Below are positions 23,530 to 35,960 of a stretch of 64,000 bases of DNA, in pieces (within the stretch, counting starts at the first letter, position 1; each line of letters starts with the position of its first letter). The notes under the pieces are model-generated. The model saw only the letters and a list, made by a program, of their open reading frames with translations, did no database searches and was not told the origin of the DNA. This DNA is from Imbricaverruca yamaguchii (lineage: Eukaryota; Arthropoda; Thecostraca; Neoverrucidae), in contig JAOTOL010001601.1 of assembly GCA_034440575.1 (NCBI GenBank), positions 1,604,001 to 1,668,000 on the forward strand. The letters are read 5' to 3'. A program made the position numbers and the translations under genes.

Positions 23530-24395
23530 CGCGCGAGAGGGTTGGACAGTCGGCAGTACGGGGCGTGGAAGGGCTGAACAGACTACGGGTGTGGGGGAGG
23601 CTGAACAGACTACGGGCGCAGGGAAGGCTGAACAGACTACGGGCGCGGGGAAGGCTGAACAGACTCGGGCGCGGGGAGGGCTGAACAGACTACGGGCGCG
23701 GGGAAGGCTGAACAGACTACGGGTACGGGGAGGGCTGAACAGATTACGGCGCGGGGAAGGCTGAAAAGACCGTAGGCGCGCGGGAGGGCTGGACAGTCGG
23801 CGGTAAGGGGCGAGGGAGGGCTGAATAGACTAGAGGAGCGAGAGAGGGGGCTGAATAGTCGACAGTACGGACGCGTGGAATGGCTGCACAAACTACAGGC
23901 ACGCGGGAGGGTTGGGCAATCGGTAGTACTGGAATAGTCAGGGCTGAACAGACTACAGGCATGGTGGAGGGCTGGATATGCGGCAGTACTGGGCGAGGCA
24001 GGGCTGAACAGACTACAGGCGTGTGGGAAGGCTGGATAGGCGGCAGTACTGGGCGAGGCAGGGCTGAACAGACTACAGGCGCGCGAGAGGGCTGGACAGT
24101 CGGCGGTACGAGGCGCGAGAGGGCTGAACACAGGGCAACCGAACGTGCGGAGAGCTAGACAGAGGACAGTCGGGGCACGGGGGAGCTAGACAGAGGATAG
24201 TCGTGACGCAGGGGAGTGCTGGACAGAGGGCAGTCTGGGCACGGGGGAGGGCTGGGCAGAGAACAGTTGGGGCGCAGGGGAGGGATAGACAGAGGGCAGT
24301 CGGTGCGGGGGGCTAAACAGAGGACGGACCAGGTGCCAGAAGAGGGCTGGACAATCAGCAGTACTGGCGGCGGGAGAACTGGACAGTGGAAAGCA
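23530..24395. repeat. Compound minisatellite, 27-bp then 60-bp units
   Basis: In the left part GGCTGAACAGACTACGGG recurs every 27 bp (23581, 23608, 23635). Around 23940-24120 two exact-length 60-bp higher-order units begin at 24001 and 24061. The right end (24150-24340) consists of looser GACAGAGGGCAGTC units. The array records stepwise growth of the unit. Confidence 0.93.
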
Positions 24396-24748
24396 CGAGG
24401 AGCACTGGAGAAATAGCAACGTATTCTCGTTGGCCGCGGTACCATCCACTGCTTGCAGCATTCACATTTCATGTACTGCATATCACTTCATCGCAGTATA
24501 GTTCTCTGGTGTGCTCCGTACCGCAGCATTACGGAACTCTGGATGTACCCCGCATCGTAGTACCACATGCGTACCAAGGCACCACGGCAGCCCGCCATGT
24601 GCAGCGCGTGGGACTTGTGACACAACAGTGTACTCTCCAACACAATTCCACGGCACTGAAAGGCGGCCAACTGATGCGTTACGACGCCAGATGCCCGGCT
24701 CACGTAAGACGTAAGTACGTCATTGGACGGTCTGCCGTACGCACCGCC

Positions 24749-24796
24749 ATATGGCGCGCCGTCACGTGACGCAGTCACGTGACTGTGCGTCACGTG
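24749..24796. promoter_or_regulatory. Cluster of three CACGTG E-boxes
   Basis: CACGTG occurs at 24763-24768, 24776-24781 and 24791-24796, with a CATATG E-box at 24749-24754. The first lies within the palindrome GTCACGTGAC and the second within AGTCACGTGACT. GTCACGTGAC is the established CLEAR/USF-type site bound by bHLH-leucine-zipper factors of the MITF/TFE and USF groups. Function here is inferred only. Confidence 0.5.
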
Positions 24797-25639
24797 CATG
24801 GTTCGCCGTTCACAGTGTCAGTGTGCCAATGAGCTTCCGTGTAGTAGGTAACGCAGGCTACTATTCTGTCATGAACCCCAGCTCTTCTGTGCTACTGAGA
24901 CCGAACTACACACGTCCGGGTGGCAATCAGAAGTGCGGCGTATCAAATGTCAAGTGTGGGCCATCAATTGTGGCTCCAGCATTTTCAGAGGAAACCAGAG
25001 TGCGATAGTTTCAGTAAATCTGTCTTTTTAGACTTATTGAGGTTTAAAAGCACTGTGAACACGAACGGAGGAGCGGACGGCTATCCGAGTGGCACAGGCC
25101 ACATTGAAATTTATTTACGGGAAATGTTTCTCTACGGACAGTGCCATGTGATGTATGATACATTTTGTGATCTAAGAGAAAATGGGACGTTCAGCGCACC
25201 CATGGTCCCACCGCCAATGGGTACATGTAGGGTGGTCTATCGCCATGTCACCCGTCCAACACATCAACCGTAAAGACATAGATAACTGCATATCTGCAGA
25301 CTACCCTGAAACCCTGACACTCACCAGTTCAAGCTAGCACAGAGGCCGGACAACTCACTGGCTATTGCTGCAGGCACTCACGATGACCGGAATGGCACCC
25401 GATATAACACCCATTCGGCATGAACTAAGCAGTCCACTCGGCCCGGAACGTCAGCCTGCATTGCACTCTCGATCGGCCTGGTACTCCGGGTCAGCCGGAC
25501 ATCTCCAGCTGGCTTCACAACCTCACTCTGGGGGACACAAGGCGTGCAGAGACCGCGGGCGTCGCGCCGGACGGTGCGAAAAGTATCCCCAAAACTTTGT
25601 GAATGTGAATTGAGTCAAAGACCCTGAGGGGCCGGGCCG
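24797..25639. other. Unique sequence, no gene recognised
   Basis: Balanced composition. Open frames up to 117 codons show no recognised motif. Confidence 0.5.
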
Positions 25640-25835
25640 GCAGGGGACAGGTCCATTTACATCGGATTCCGTGAGGGGCCGGCAGAGTACAGGGCAACTT
25701 GTGTCAGAGACCCTGATGGGTCGACAGAGTACAGGGAAATTTGTGTCGGATACCTTGACCGGACATCCACAGATGACCGGACATCCACAAATGACCAGTC
25801 ACTCTCGGATGACCGGACACCCCCAGTCTCACTCA
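25640..25835. repeat. Two short tandem repeats (42 bp and 18 bp)
   Basis: CAGAGTACAGGG recurs at 25683 and 25725 within a 42-bp unit. From 25757 an 18-bp unit GACCGGACATCCACAGAT is repeated about four times with increasing divergence. Confidence 0.85.
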
Positions 25836-26070
25836 GCACCAATAAGGCCTGCCGCAGACCCAGCGCCGGTGCAAATGATGCGCGCAGCGAGCCTGACGTG
25901 AAAAATGAGCCGAATAATGGGCCGGCAAATTAATGCAGATACGGGTGCCGAGGTGGCCACAAATCCGGTCACTCGCTCATCTCAGTCGATCGTGTGCGTG
26001 GCGTGTGGCGCCCGGCCAGGCGGTAGCCGAGGGTGACATTGGCACCGGCACCACCGCCGGGGTCTGGGGC

Positions 26071-26470
26071 GGGACCAGCTAGCGAGACCAGACGGCAGGA
26101 CCAGACGGCAGGACCAGACGGCAGGACCAGCCAGCAGGACCAGCCAGCGGGCCAGCTAGCGAGACCAGACAGCGGGACCAGACGGCAGGACCAGACGGCA
26201 GGACCAGACGGCAGGACCAGACGGCAGGACCAGACGGCAGGACCAGCCAGCAGGACCAGCCAGCGGGCCAGCCAGCGGGGCCAGCCAGCGGGACCAGCCA
26301 GCGGAACCAGCCAGCGGGACCAGCCAACAGAACCAGCCAGCGTGACCAACCAGCAGGACCAGACGGCAGGACCAGTCAGCGGGACCAGCCAGCAGGACCA
26401 GCCAGCGGGACCAACCAGCAGGACCAGTCAGCGGGACCAGCCAGGGGGGCCAGCCAGCAGGACCAACCGG
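26071..26470. repeat. 13-bp minisatellite, CCAGACGGCAGGA type
   Basis: About 30 units with a measured period of 13 bp (CCAGACGG at 26101 and 26114). Variants alternate between GGACCAGACGGCA, GGACCAGCCAGCA and GGACCAGCCAGCG. It is the third independent 13-bp array in the window. Confidence 0.95.
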
Positions 26471-27569
26471 TGGGAAGCACTGGCACCGGCACCGACGTCG
26501 CGGCCGGCGACAGCGCGGCGTCGCCACCAGGACACGGCAGTGCACGACACGCTGATCCACAACATGACGGCCGGCTGCACCGCACTCCTCGGCACGACAC
26601 CTCTTAGTACGGCGGCCCACGACAGGACCGACTGATCCGTGGCCGGCGGTACGTCGGGCCGCGGTACATCGGTTCGGGGAACGGCGCCCGGCGATGCGTT
26701 GTTGCACGGCTACAACAGGGTGTTATCGGCTCGCAATTGGATGTGGCATGCAGGCTGACACAATACATGGCGCAGCAGGCATTGTTCGTAGTATTCGACC
26801 AGCTTGAGCAACAGTGGGATTTCTCATGGCGGCTGGCGGCTTGCCACCTTGTGGTAGCATCAGCCGGTGGAACACTAGACAACAACGCAAAGCCAGTCGC
26901 TGAAAAGTCCTCGACATCCCAGAGGAACACACGACACGAATTCGGTGTTCCTGGAAGGATGTGGCCATTGAGTCATGTGGACATTGATTTGATCTGACAT
27001 TTTTTCACCGAGATGCTATCTCTGGGATAACAAGCTACACTCACTGGCAGTAACTGAAGCAATCGCGAAATACTTTGATATTCCATGTGACTTTTCTTGT
27101 CGGCATTCGTATGACGCCATCAGTGTGGTGAGAGAGTCTGAGCCGAAAGAGGACGCCGCTGCCCTGCGACCCAGAGAAACCTTTCGCCAAAACACCACTC
27201 TGGTAATTTCCGGCAGGAAATCTGACGAAATTTTCGGTGCGTGGGATTAGTCTGCTATCTTTTGCGTAACGACGAAGAGTAACTGCGACGAAGCCTTATT
27301 TTCGAGCAGTAAATCTGTTCAGAACGTCCGGGACATAGCCCCTCAAATAACCGCCCGCAAAGTGAGCCAGTGTCAGGGCAGAAGAACGTCGAAGACCCGA
27401 CAAAATACGGCCATCGTTGTGGAAGCCGAGTGGTTTATGAAAACATACGCGACAAGAGACGCCATCATCATCATCACAGCGCCTTCATATCCCGGAACCG
27501 CAGACAGTTCGCACTTACAACAACAAATGGCCCCACAAGTGGCGGGCAATTGGCAGGGCGCGTCACGTA
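26471..27569. other. Unique sequence, no gene recognised
   Basis: GC-rich to about 26720, then balanced. No coding domain or RNA gene is identified. Confidence 0.5.
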
Positions 27570-28270
27570 AATAAAGCGGCCATCACACAAACCATAAATA
27601 CGTCGAGATAAGCGGCGAACGTGGCGCGGCGGCTGGCGCGGGCGGCCGACCGCCGACCACCGCCGGCGCCGGCCGAGGCGCTGCACGGACGGGCGGCAGG
27701 CCGGGCCGGGCCGGCTGGGGGGGCACTACCAGCGACACCACGAGGTAGCCCAGGGAGGTCCGCGGCCGCTGCTGAGCTGCGTTCCATCAGAAGATTGCGC
27801 GGCCAGCTGTGCGGCCGGCCCGGCCGCTATCGGTGGCGACGCCGGCGCCGGCCGCCGGCGCGCGCTCCCCGGGGAGGTCGTCGCAGCACTGAGACGTGCC
27901 ACGCCGCGGTACGTTTACACTGTACCCGCCACGACGCATTGATAATTCACGCCGTCTGTTTTGGGCCAGCCACGGCTCCTCGCCTCCCAGCGCAAACAGA
28001 CCGGGGTTTTATCAATCGCGCGGGCCGGGCTGGCCGCGGGGTTTCGCGCGGCAGCGTGGTCTGGCTCGCAGCCACACGCGGCTCGCGTTACGGGTAGGCG
28101 CACGTCTGATGGACGTGATTTATGCTGCGCTCGCTGAAGTGGTGCTGTAAACGTGTGCATCGGTGCCGCCAAGCTGCGGTCGCGAGACCATGTCGGTAGC
28201 GGACTCCGCCCGGGCCCTGCATGTGCACGGCGGGTGCAGTACGCACAACCACTGACGGCGCGCTATCTTC
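27570..28270. promoter_or_regulatory. Non-repetitive CpG island with homeodomain/GATA-like sites
   Basis: A CpG-dense block whose edges contain CCATCACACAAACC and ATAAATACG (about 27571-27600), CGAGATAAGC (GATA type), TGATAATTCACG (27938), TTTATCAATCG (28007) and TGATTTATG (28117). Such sites resemble Hox/Pbx and GATA motifs, but they are short and frequent by chance. No exon is recognised. Confidence 0.35.
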
Positions 28271-29479
28271 GAAGCTGTGAGGTAGTGAGTGCTCTCCGCC
28301 TTCAGACTTGGCTATCGTTGCTTCACAGCTACCTATTATGGCAACTAATTCCTTGTTGTTAATACTGAAATAGAGAGAAAGGCCAAAACCTGAAGACTAG
28401 CGTGAAATCATAGAACAAATTGAGCAAAATGCTAAAACTGAGGGAGTAATTGTGGGCAAGCTAAAATGATGCAGGCTGCAAACTTTGCAACCAGTTCGCC
28501 ATGGTTCGCAGGCATAGGCGGAGACACTCACTTTATTTATAGGCCAACATGCTATTTAGTAACCGGTTGAGGCTAAAAACACGACATTAATGCTGAAAAA
28601 GCATTGAATCTAGTTCGCAGCTCATGCTGAACAGCGGAGCACATGCACTATTCGCAGTGTTCTGTCAAGTGCTCGTAGTGCCTTGCTACCACAAAGACTG
28701 TTAATTAGGTCATAACAACAGGAGCTATGACTCTCGCACGGACCCCTGGCCATCCTTCAAATGAGATCGTTATTGTAGCAGGATTGATAATGAGCACGGG
28801 CGCAGGGGGAGCGAGTTCAACAAACGCAGTCCATTCTAGATACCACTCTGGTGTATGGTGCATGGCGTATCGCATCGATTATGGCAAAGCAAGGGTGGCA
28901 CTTCATTTCCGAAACACCCGCGACGCAGAGGTTCCGTCGCAGCGCCAACGCCTGTCGAACGAGGTTACGCGTGACGCTGCAAAACACAAAACACAACGGA
29001 ACGTAATGCGATACTCGCCGAATGAAACAGATCGCGAGAATGCAGCTTACTGAAGAAAACAGCAACAGCAAGGAACAAAAGATGTTGTGCGGAGTTCGAG
29101 TGCTTCAAAAAAGCAGCGGAAGCGTGCTGTCTCTTGCAAGAGCATCCATATGTGAGAGACGTGGACACGTTTAGCAATGCGAAGTAGCTGTACTGTCAGA
29201 CTGATTGCCGTATGGAAGGTTTGTTTCTGAAACGGACGCTTGCTTAATGAATGTCAAGCCAGGTAGGGATGCAGTCTGCACAACTTGGGTGTTGGATAAA
29301 ATCGATGCCGACGCCTGTCGAAATGCTCTGGGATTTATAGACGAGTTTGTGTTTGTGTTTATTGAGAACTGCCACTGCGAAATTGTAGTTTTCTCCATAA
29401 ACCTGCAACAGAGATGGGTCTCGACGACCTGAATCGTATCTGAATCAACACTGGACTGACAATGCGGGATCCGCACTGG
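28271..29479. other. Unique sequence, no gene recognised
   Basis: Balanced composition. Open frames of 60-143 codons have no recognised domain. Confidence 0.5.
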
Positions 29480-29640
29480 GGCTCTGCCATTAATATCGAG
29501 GCTCACACTGGCATCCGTTCCGGTATCAATTTCGGGATCCACACCGGGACCAATGTCGGGATCGACGTTGAAATTCGTTCCACGACCAATGTCGAAACCC
29601 ACACTGGACTCCGTTCCCGGACCAATGTTGAAACCAGGCA
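29480..29640. repeat. Degenerate repeat of CACACTGG / ACCAATGT motifs
   Basis: Irregular units share CACACTGG or CACACCGGG, TCCGTTCC and CCAATGTYG. It reads as a Thr-Asn-Val-rich peptide in one frame and an acidic peptide in the other. The irregular spacing and lack of a known family argue for an old minisatellite over a gene. Confidence 0.6.
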
Positions 29641-29733
29641 GGAAGTTGCGCTGGTCGAAAACACCGGTGACTGTACGGGAGTCGACGGCCAGTATTCACT
29701 TTCCTCGGCATGGCTTTTCAGTGGAAGAACGAA

Positions 29734-30203
29734 GTGTATTTCTCAGTGTGCTGGCGGTATTCAGGAGCTAAGCAGTACTGAGCTGTGTGTATTTCTCAGC
29801 GTGCTGGTGATATTCAGGAGCTAAGCAGTACCGAGCTACGTGCATTTATCAGTGTGCTGGTGGCATTCAGGAACAGAACAGTGCCAAGCTACGTGTATTT
29901 CTGGTGTGTTGGCGGTATTCAGGAGCAGATCAGTACCGATATACGTGTATTTATAGTGTGCTTGTAGTATTCAGGAGCAGAGCAGTGCCAAACTACGTTT
30001 AGTTCTAGTGTGCTTGGGTATTCAGGAGCAGATTAGTCCCGATATACGTGTATTTCTCAGTGTGCTGGCGATATTCAGGAGCTGAGCAGTACCGGCTACG
30101 CGTACTTCTCAGTGTGTTGGCGGTATTCAAGAGTAGGCAGAACTGAGCTGCTGTTTATCAGTGTGCTGGCGATATTCAGGAGCTGAGCAGTACCGAGCTA
30201 CGC
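29734..30203. repeat. 53-bp minisatellite
   Basis: About nine units with a measured period of 53 bp (TCAGGAG/TCAGGAA at 29761, 29814 and 29867). Shared motifs are TTCTCAGTGTGCTGG, ATTCAGGAGC and AGCAGTACCGAGCTAC. Units are moderately diverged and some have short indels. Confidence 0.92.
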
Positions 30204-31334
30204 CGCTAGTCCGTGGCGCAGAACTTCGGTCGAGCTCCCTACAAGCGCGGTTCACATGTAAATGCGGAAATCGTTTCCGTGCCAGTCCCCAGGAGTTACC
30301 CTTGGCAGGGGCGCGAGCGCGGATTCCAATTACGGCATATTCTGCTCTTGATAAGCCAATTTTCCCGGTCATTCCGCTGTTCCTCCCAGCAGTTCGCTCG
30401 CATTGGGATGTGGAAAATGGGGTGTTTCACGCATCCACCGACGATAGGCCTGAAACTCACTGCATTAATCACAAAGCGGGCCGGGTTAGCTAATGACTCC
30501 AGGTCAAACGACTGCCTGACTCGAGAGTGTCCAAAGTGGGAAGTTAGGACCAACAGTAAGAACAGCCCATAAAACATAGTAAACAAAACAAGCCTCACAT
30601 CTTATGTTTTGCTTTCACATTTTTGCATTCCTAGGTTGACATCAATACATGTAATGGATAACGGATCATGCATTTGGCGCGGCCACCAATTTCCTTTCAT
30701 TGCCTGTCTTTGCCAGGGTCGGGTATGTGTCTTCAGTACTATGTTATCATACATTCATGGCACACGAATATGTACAAAAATACGATGCACAAGATAACAC
30801 TTTTGAGGACATTTTCTTACGCAGAAGTGCGGACTGATAGTTTGCTGTTTCATCTGCCGGCATTATCTACTTAATTTATATCGTATCGACAATAGAAGAA
30901 GCCCCATCGGATAATCGTTCCGTTGACATGCATATTTTGATATAGTTTTATTAAACAATAATATTCCACAATAAGAGACTGGAGGAATTACTTGAAGTAA
31001 TTGGTGAAACAAGACAATCGGTACAAGCAAGGTTAACTTCTCGCAGCAAACGCAACATTTCTGCACAAATACGAAGAAAATAGAATCGACAGATGCCACT
31101 TTCTTCAATTATTGTGATGCCTTCTGAATGCCAATATTATGGTAACTTAATAGCCAAAAGTTACCTTCTTAGCCTTAGTCTAGCCTCCGATGCATGACGT
31201 TAAACAAACTAAAAGTATGTAAGACGACAGATTTAACCTCTTGAGTGCCTGCAATTTTCACAAAACGATGCACCTGACGAGATCACTTTCTCAGAGAACA
31301 CAACACATGTGTTGCTGGACATGATATTGAGCAT
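30204..31334. other. Unique sequence, AT-rich to the right, no gene recognised
   Basis: Open frames of 60-119 codons lack recognised motifs. A small quasi-palindrome (AATTACTT / AAGTAATT) lies at 30986-31002. Confidence 0.5.
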
Positions 31335-31392
31335 ATTGCTAACCTTAATCTCAAGCTTGTCAGATTGCTAACCTTAATCTCAGGCTTGTCAG
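31335..31392. repeat. 29-bp direct tandem duplication
   Basis: Two copies (31335-31363 and 31364-31392) differ at about one position. Both contain TTGCTAACCTTAATCTCA. Confidence 0.95.
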
Positions 31393-31584
31393 GCGAGTCC
31401 TAGTCCTGCCGTCAAAGTGTGACCAACTGAGCTGAAGTCTGCCAGAAGAGTCCTTTGTGTCAGAACAAACGCGCCTGAGGGATGACTTAGCTGTGTGTCG
31501 CTAAGTAGCTCATGATGCGCTTCCTGCGCTCTACGTGAACTGAACGAGCTGCTGTGCTTCGCTCGCTTAGACGCCATGTGCGAG

Positions 31585-31836
31585 CGGAAGCATGCCCAGG
31601 AGCATCACATTGAAACTGACCAGACCAGAACCTACCCCTTAGAAATCAAACGACGGAATTCAGCTTGTGGATTTGTATTTCGATTGTGGATTGGTATTTC
31701 GATTGTGGATTATTATTCAGCTTGTGGATTTGTATTTTGTTTCAATGTGATGTGCTTGGGCGGAAGTATGCCCAAGCACATCACATTGAAACTGCCAAAC
31801 CAGAACCTACCCCTTAGAAATCAAACGACGGAATGG
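31585..31836. repeat. Direct duplication, 176 bp apart
   Basis: A segment of about 76 bp at 31585-31660 recurs at 31761-31836 with a few substitutions. Both contain ACCAGAACCTACCCCTTAGA and ATCAAACGACGGAAT. Between and after the copies CTTGTGGATTTGTATTTCG also recurs (about 31664 and 31850). Confidence 0.93.
31739..31792. repeat. Hairpin, 23-bp perfect arms, 8-nt loop
   Basis: The left arm 31739-31761 is the exact reverse complement of the right arm 31770-31792, with loop GGAAGTAT. The right arm is also the start of the second copy of the direct duplication at 31585-31836, so the left arm is an added inverted copy of it. Confidence 0.97.
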
Positions 31837-33364
31837 ATTTGTATCAAACGCTTGTGGATTTGTATTTCGGTTGACGAGATGCTCCCGCGACTGTGCGAGA
31901 TGGCTGACGACCTCATTTGCAGTCGTGCCATTAGTGTCGGTAACGGGCCGCTATCACTGCCATTCATATTTAATCCGCGTTAAGCCCATTAGGCATCCGG
32001 ACCAGTGACACTTATCCCCTCGGTATGCAGAGAATTTATATTGGAGGGTGGGGATGGCTGATCTCCCCTGGGCCAAATGTCCACCGATGCTGATTCGCCT
32101 GATCAAAATAATAGTGCCATTGATATTAACTGATTGCTGTGGGAGCGCTTGAGTCTTAGCGCGATTGAGACAAGCAATTCGTCGAGAGATGACAGGCCGA
32201 CCAGTTTCGGGAGTGGATCGCGAAAATACAGGGTCGACAGTCCTGGAAACACTTTCCATGAGGATCTTTGTGACCACGTTGCATTTGTCACTGAACAAAT
32301 TCACCTTCCTGGTAACTAGACGCATTGCTTTGCATGATCGATATCACAGCTAGCAGGCTTATGCATGTTATGAGGTAGCATTGTCAACGGAATGTCGGAG
32401 TAATTTGTGATCTTGTGTTGCCAACCGTGGACGACGATCGCTCAACAAGCTGCTGATATGTGATAGCATAGAACACAATTCGAATACATTCATAAATACT
32501 CATGTGATTTTCTTATAAATTTACCTCGAGAAAGAAGCACTCGATATCAATTCTAGCAAGTTTTACCAATAGTGCGCTGTCGTTTACTAAATGTTTATTC
32601 GCTTGTAATACCAATTGTTAGCCAGCATACGTGATGGATTTCTCCTCAAAGCGCTTAATGTATTGGCGAATGTGAGCGCAGAATTGTGGAATGGCATATA
32701 GGTTTCCAGAAACACATTGGATATCATACGTGATAAGTATTTACTTTTTCATTGTAAAACCCATTACTTGACTTTTTACTGCTTCTCAATATAATAACAA
32801 AATCATGTTCTTGTACGCAAAGCTTGATCTATGTTCCATGCAATAGTCCACACTGCTTCCAAAAATAGTGAGTAATGGCTCCTGAGCGGGAAACGGGATA
32901 GTCCAGTCAGAAGGGAAAGTGTGGGAACTGGAGGGGCAAGCCCAGGATTTGCACGGTTCAGCGTGCCAATTCGGAAGCTCGGATTTAACCGAATATAAAA
33001 GAAGTTCAAGAAAGAAAATGACAGAACAGAACAGACCAGAATAAACATTCCGACCTCATTGGAATTGCCATGTAGACTACAAAGCTAAATAAACAAGCGC
33101 AATATGTCTGCATGCTTACTCCCATTCCCATTGCTGGGAAACACGGTTGGATATCTTATGGATGCACGATGACAATGGTGGCAATGAGTGTGGAAAGAAG
33201 TGAAATGATCATGCTAGGTCGTATAGTCATAGGACGAAGTCAGCTTCCAAACCAAACGACTCTGCATGTTTACTGCTCAGTACCATGCAAAAATGTAAGC
33301 ATGGCGTCATGTGCTGACTTTATCTCGTGATTTAAACAGCTTACTATGTAAAAAATAGGGTTTG
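31837..33364. other. AT-rich unique sequence, no gene recognised
   Basis: No domain-bearing open frame, RNA gene or repeat was identified. TATCACAGCTAGC at 32343 matches only a microRNA seed (see rejected items). Confidence 0.5.
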
Positions 33365-33386
33365 AAAAAAAAAAAAAAAAAAATTA

Positions 33387-33423
<37 letters not shown>

Positions 33424-33439
33424 TTTTAATAAAAAAAAT
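33365..33439. repeat. Poly(A) tract interrupted by TTAAT and TATTTTTAAT
   Basis: Two long A runs on the plus strand, about 18 and more than 30 nt. It could be a retroposon tail, but no recognisable element body precedes it. Confidence 0.9.
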
Positions 33440-35549
33440 ACACTCTGAAAATGGCTTTCAACACCGCGTACCATAAAATTCTGGACATCAAAGAGCTCCT
33501 TGGCCATATTTGAGGAAGGCGCAATATATAATTTAAGAAAAAAATGTTCTTTACGAACGAAAACTGAATTATTCTGAAAACGGCGTGACTTAGGTTTTAG
33601 CGACAGCAATATATACCGTGCATTATTATTCCGAGCGCAAATTTTCGGGTACTGAAAATAAGGAAAGTTTTTTTTCCAACTTACTATGGGACACAACAAG
33701 CCTTAAGGAATAGTAGCAACGGCGGAGGATACAAGCAGCAGCGAGCGAGCAGTCCTATTTTTCGAGTCGAAGAAAAACTCTGAAGGAGACGAAGGCGCTA
33801 AACTTTAGCCAGCATTTACCAATTTCCCTCTCCCCCATCTCGCTGCTTGATGTCAGAGAGGCGAAGGGATGCTAAAGGATGTCCGCACTCATCACTCACC
33901 AGTAATCAGGGCTTGGCATCAACTAACTATTTAAAGCTACTTTCCACATGACTGAATTATCAATCTTGGCGGCTTTATGAAAATAATATGGTTCTGAAGC
34001 CTTGTGCACGACATGTTGTACTGGGAGGAAAAGGATGCGCTCAGGGGCAATGTGTCGACAGCATACGAAAATCTGAGCGAAGACTACCACTAACGATTCA
34101 TCTAGGCGCACTTCAGTGAACATGTGAGTTGTGGACGTGGAGCCCACATTTGTGGACGTAGAGCCCACATTTGTGGGCGTAATACGGTAGCTGGATTGCC
34201 CAGCGTACGCACGTCGAGTGCCCCATGTTTCTGCAACCTTAGCCACTGACCCGATGGGCGTTCCACGGAAATAATGTAATTTTAGAAGCGGCTTCCCAAT
34301 ATTCTGGGCGATTCAACATATTTGATGCACATACGTCTCATACAGATCGGAAGCATCTTTGCAGAAGTAAAAAGGGAACGAAAGTTTCGTACAAAAAACG
34401 TATTGGAAAATCCTTGTACTAACCATATTTGATGCCCCAAGAGATTGCAAATCATACATCTCATTCACAGCAACTTTGTCAAACATCAAAACTGAATGGC
34501 TTTAGCCAATTGGAATCATTCAGTGGCTGAGGTTAGCTTTCACCAGTCGGTTCCAAAATGAGTCTGGACCATTGAAAGCTAGGCATCGGTATGAACTTGC
34601 CAACTCTGTAAAAAAAAATGTCAGCGTCAATATTGTGCTAAGCAACTGTGCTTCCCACAGTGCTGGTGCATGCTCGGGTGACCGCAAAGCTTTTTTTCGC
34701 GTCTCCAAACCTAGCGACACGTGGCCTCCCATATCTATTAGTTCCACACTGATACGACTTAAAGCGATCCTGGTTGGCGAAACGTGGTGCTGCGAAATCT
34801 CAAGTCCACTTACATCACTCCTTCACTCAAATTAATTTATTCCACATCTGGAGAATCACGAAAATATGATGTTATGGCCTAGCTCGCAAAATCACAGCCA
34901 TGTCAGGTAGGAGAGCTTCAATCCACAAAAGTTAGCAGCAGCGGCGGCTGTACCACTGCACTCCACTTTTACTCCACCTCATTGATTGCTGTAGGGTCCT
35001 TAAGTGGAATCAAGCAAGTCCCAGGAATAGCAGTGCAGTTGGAACAGAATAAATGAACTCCCAGGCATGTCATGGGAACAATAAACAAGCAACAACCGAT
35101 TGCAGTCTTGCAGGTCGGTTATTTGGAGATCTTATCGACTATTTCATTTGATGAAATTGTACGCTCCCTTGGCATTCTCGACTACAGAGAAGGCTATGCG
35201 AAGAACATGCGGGTGGATAATATAAGCCTCACCATGCCTTGAGTCGTTGTCAGTCGTAAAAAACAACATCTTGTATTTTGCGAGTAAAGGCCATATGAGC
35301 CGTTGAAGCTTTTCGTTTATATCTCAATGATTATTGTTGGATCGTAGCATGCATTTGCATAGACATACCAAAATTCGACGAAAGCATTTAAAATGCACGC
35401 ATTACCATCAAAATTGGATAGTGAACGACAAGCTGGAACAAAGCCCCCCCCCCCCTCGTGGTCAATGAAAACCCTCCAACTTCCAGACACCTGGCCGCTG
35501 TTGTCGCACCACCCGAGTTCACCGCTCCCACCTGCGCCGAAGCCCTATT
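33440..35549. other. Unique sequence, no gene recognised
   Basis: AT-rich to balanced. A 21-bp direct repeat (GTGGACGTRGAGCCCACATTT, about two and a half copies) lies at 34133-34178. A C10 run is near 35445. Confidence 0.5.
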
Positions 35550-35960
35550 TCGGCTCTCAGGACATCCGGCTTCCTTCCGAGGTCCGGAGTATCGAACTCC
35601 ACCCCAGGGCCGAGGTAATGTTTCACACTGGAACTCCGAGGTGTCAGGGCCCCGCTACACGACCCAGGGTACCAGTGCTTCTTGTTATAGAGCTTCTGGA
35701 CATAGGTGTTCCTCCCCGGAACCACAAGGCATAGGTGCTCCGCTCAAAATCCCGCAATACCAGTGCTTCGTTTCGGAGCTCCCAGGCACCGACTACGGTC
35801 TGGGCTCCAGGGCATCAGTGCTTAGTTCGGGAACTTCCAGATATCGGTGATCCGCCATAGAGCCAGGGGGAGGGGAGTGTCCCGCTCCAGAACACCGAGA
35901 TACCGGGTTCCAGTCCGGAGCGCCGAGATGTGCTCCAAGGGTCCATTCGATAACCCAGGG
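35550..35960. repeat. Degenerate ~28-bp repeat
   Basis: Loosely repeated motifs GGAGCTCC/GGAACTCC, CCGAGRT and ACCAGTGCTTCG/AGGTGCTCCG with variable spacing. It is an old minisatellite by appearance. Open frames through it (113 and 130 codons) have no recognised domain. Confidence 0.6.

Noticed and set aside
32343..32365. miR-2/13-family microRNA
   Set aside because: TATCACAG matches the family seed, but the rest diverges and no opposite arm forms a precursor hairpin.
33365..33439. Processed pseudogene with poly(A) tail
   Set aside because: No recognisable coding sequence precedes the A runs and no flanking direct repeat was found.
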